A stretch of 64,000 nt of DNA from Taenia hydatigena (lineage: Eukaryota; Platyhelminthes; Cestoda; Cyclophyllidea; Taeniidae): NCBI GenBank assembly GCA_036345935.2, contig JADWOT020000006.1:4839543-4903542 (forward strand), in the 5' to 3' direction. The notes under the pieces are model-generated. The model did no database searches. It was not told where the DNA came from and saw only the letters and a list, made by a program, of their open reading frames with translations. The position numbers and the translations under genes are program-made. Below, piece after piece: positions 61,754-64,000 of this stretch (the stretch's first letter is position 1; each line of letters begins with the position of its first letter).

Positions 61754-64000
61754 TCGCACGTCCTCATCACGTTCCCTTAGACGTCGTAACTGGGTTGGCA
61801 CCTAGTCAACCGATTTCCTTCATCTCCACCCGAACGTTAAGGATGTTGGGATCAAAAGGTGAGTTAAGTATTGTGCAATCGGTATACCCGATCTCATCTG
61901 TTGCCTTTTCACCATTCCAACATTTAGTAGCCCAATCAAATTCAGCTTGTCTGTTTTGCCAACCAAATTCAACTCGGTGCCGAAGCTTCTTCACCAATTC
62001 CGTGAACGAACAACACTTACAAAGGTTTACAACACGCAGTCAAGCGAATGAACGTAGGATATTTATCGAGTGTTAAATTGAATAAATCCAAACACGTAAA
62101 GATGCTACATTAATTGCAGCTTCTAATCAGGAAACATTGGAACCTTTTCTTTCGCATTGCTGACTGACGATGTGGGGGATTGTGTAGAATCATGCGTGAG
62201 CCTCGATGGACTCCGTCGTGACCTTCGAAGTCTCAGTGCAGTGCCAACTGGATGTTGAACATGTATCGGACCCTCGGCGCATCAAGCACATACATACGTA
62301 CACACACACATCAGCACGCGGGACAAATTATTTTTCCCATCTGGGCGCCGACATGTCTGCACAGATTGGGGGAGGAGGGAGGGAGGGTGCGTCCCTCACC
62401 ATGACACCTATAGCTCCTACCCTTGTGTGTGTGCACGATAGGAGGCCTACTACGCCCCCTCTCCTCCTCCTTACCTCCAGCCATGCCCCCATACTATTCG
62501 ACAAAGACGACGACGCAGACACAGTGGCGCCTACCGCACACGCCTGCTGTCGTTGTCGAGTTCGAGTGTGGGGATAATGATTTATGCCAACTTTAAGAGA
62601 GGGCTGTGGCTAATCAATTATGCATTTTACCAGTCCTGTCCCCTTCCACTTTGTGAGTGGATTGTGCTTGTGGAATAGTTAAGGGATCTCCTCCCTTTAT
62701 GGAATGCTGCATAGTAAAATGGAAGCGAATATGTGTATTAATTGTGGACCCTTTTAATTCACCCTGCATTGGCTACAATCATGACAGCCATGCTTCTACT
62801 TTCTCATATTTGTAGGTTTTCAAATAAGATGCTTTCCAATTTGTACATCTGAGAAGAGGATCCAAAATAACACTGGAGTCATTCTGAACATAGGGACTGA
62901 TTCCATGTCGCTGCTCTATTCATTCTGAATCAAGACTACGATTACAGTTGGCGTACAGTTGGATCTAATCATTTCCAACTAGCTGGGTCCTTGCCCGTCT
63001 TTAGCTGCTTGAAATAATTATCAGTGATCTCTAAGTAACCTCCAGATTAATAGCTTATGTTCCTGTTTAAAAATTTTTAGATTTTAGCGGTTCGGCTCCT
63101 TCAGTGGCGATACAGAACCCCCCTCATTCCTTCTGTCCAATTAATCTTCCGGTCCCTCACTGCGCTGGCGGACAATGCCACCTCTGGACTTGAGTCGCTA
63201 TGTGGTTCCTGCGAATTCCCGAACTCTACAGCTTCATGACCCAACCAGACTTCAGACTGTGCCAGACTGTCATTTTCTAGTTATCAATAGATTCCAGCCT
63301 GACTGACTTTCAGAAGGTCCTTCAATCTCTACCCTTCGGTAATCAGCGTGCAATCGCATGCAATCATGTATGCTTCATTCTTGTCCAGTTGGATGTTAAT
63401 AGAGATCCAGCGGATTCTACACACGCACGCACAGAGCATGTAATTTTATGGAAGGGCACCCTGAGAATGTGCATGTGCGTGTGTGTGCAAAAATGATTAT
63501 TCTTCTTCCCTTCCCCGTCCACCTCCTCTCCCTAACCAAACACCGTGCCACCCACGACGAGGCCAGACAACCTGGCGCCCATAACCACCATCTGTGCACA
63601 GGTAGTAGCGCCGGGTCATGTGAATAAGTGAGGCAACACCCTTACTTGCGGGTCCCTTCAGTACAAGTTTGGCTGAAGTCGTCTCATAGGTAAATGTGGC
63701 ATACCTGGTGAATCTGCAAGTGAGCAATAATGCCTCTTGACAGATGCATTGACAAGGTATTTTGCTTTTTAACAGTTCAAAAGTTGTAACAGAGAAAGAC
63801 TGTCTAAATTAAAGTACCATAATGCGTTCACTCTAATGCAAAACTTGTATCTCAATTTAAATCCCTCTGCTGAAGTTAAATGATGTCACTGTCACATAGG
63901 TGGATGGGGAGATCTCCTCTCAATCTGGAGGGATTTTAGCCCCTTTCGTTATCGGTTCCCAAAAATTAGAGAAAGGTGTTAGGTGGTTTAGTGAACCTTC
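61031..64000. other. Intergenic stretch to the window end
   Basis: No supportable gene on either strand. Besides the CA microsatellite there are CA-rich and pyrimidine-rich patches near 62,290-62,320 and 63,415-63,490. Confidence 0.5.
61721..61752 (+). repeat. (CA)16 microsatellite
   Basis: Sixteen perfect CA units, the longest pure dinucleotide run in the window and probably polymorphic. Confidence 0.95.

Overview
This window is eukaryotic nuclear DNA. Coding sequence is broken into many short exons by GT-AG introns, there is no bacterial-style gene packing, and simple repeats and degenerate dispersed repeats are common. The first gene's protein is clearly animal but far from vertebrate sequence. 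With mostly short introns, moderate GC and retroelement-like repeats, the window fits a flatworm, most plausibly a tapeworm. That assignment is inference; nothing here proves the species.

Region 1 (1-17,491): a DOCK-family guanine-nucleotide exchange factor gene of the DOCK6/7/8 (DOCK-C) group on the + strand, entering from upstream of the window and ending at a TGA at 17,489-17,491. I rebuilt 31 exons by hand. With the splice sites chosen they form one continuous frame of 2,103 codons plus stop, including the DHR-1 (membrane lipid) and DHR-2 (Rac/Cdc42 exchange) domains. Only the extreme N-terminus is missing.

Region 2 (about 17.5-42.5 kb): a 25-kb stretch with no supportable gene. It holds two copies of a dispersed repeat, simple repeats (including a GGGT tract able to form a G-quadruplex) and four of five copies of an unusual 15-16 bp palindrome, GTCACA-N3/4-TGTGAC.

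Region 3 (about 42.5-48.8 kb): a second + strand gene. A CpG-rich promoter with CCAAT boxes leads to a non-coding first exon, then three coding exons give a 453-residue protein. It has one C-x2-C-x14-H-x4-H zinc finger of BED/SPINDOC/ZFTA-like type, long low-complexity flanks and a polyproline tail. It is probably a nuclear or chromatin factor.

Region 4 (48.8-64 kb): no supportable gene. It holds two more copies of the dispersed repeat, a second repeat family in two copies, and microsatellites.

The main non-gene finding is a dispersed repeat about 0.9-1 kb long with direct terminal repeats and no coding capacity. Seven copies are recognisable (A-G); three lie in DOCK introns and a fourth just past its stop codon, all in the gene's orientation. 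The layout suggests a short non-autonomous LTR element (TRIM-like). The two genes show no functional link beyond being neighbours on the same strand.
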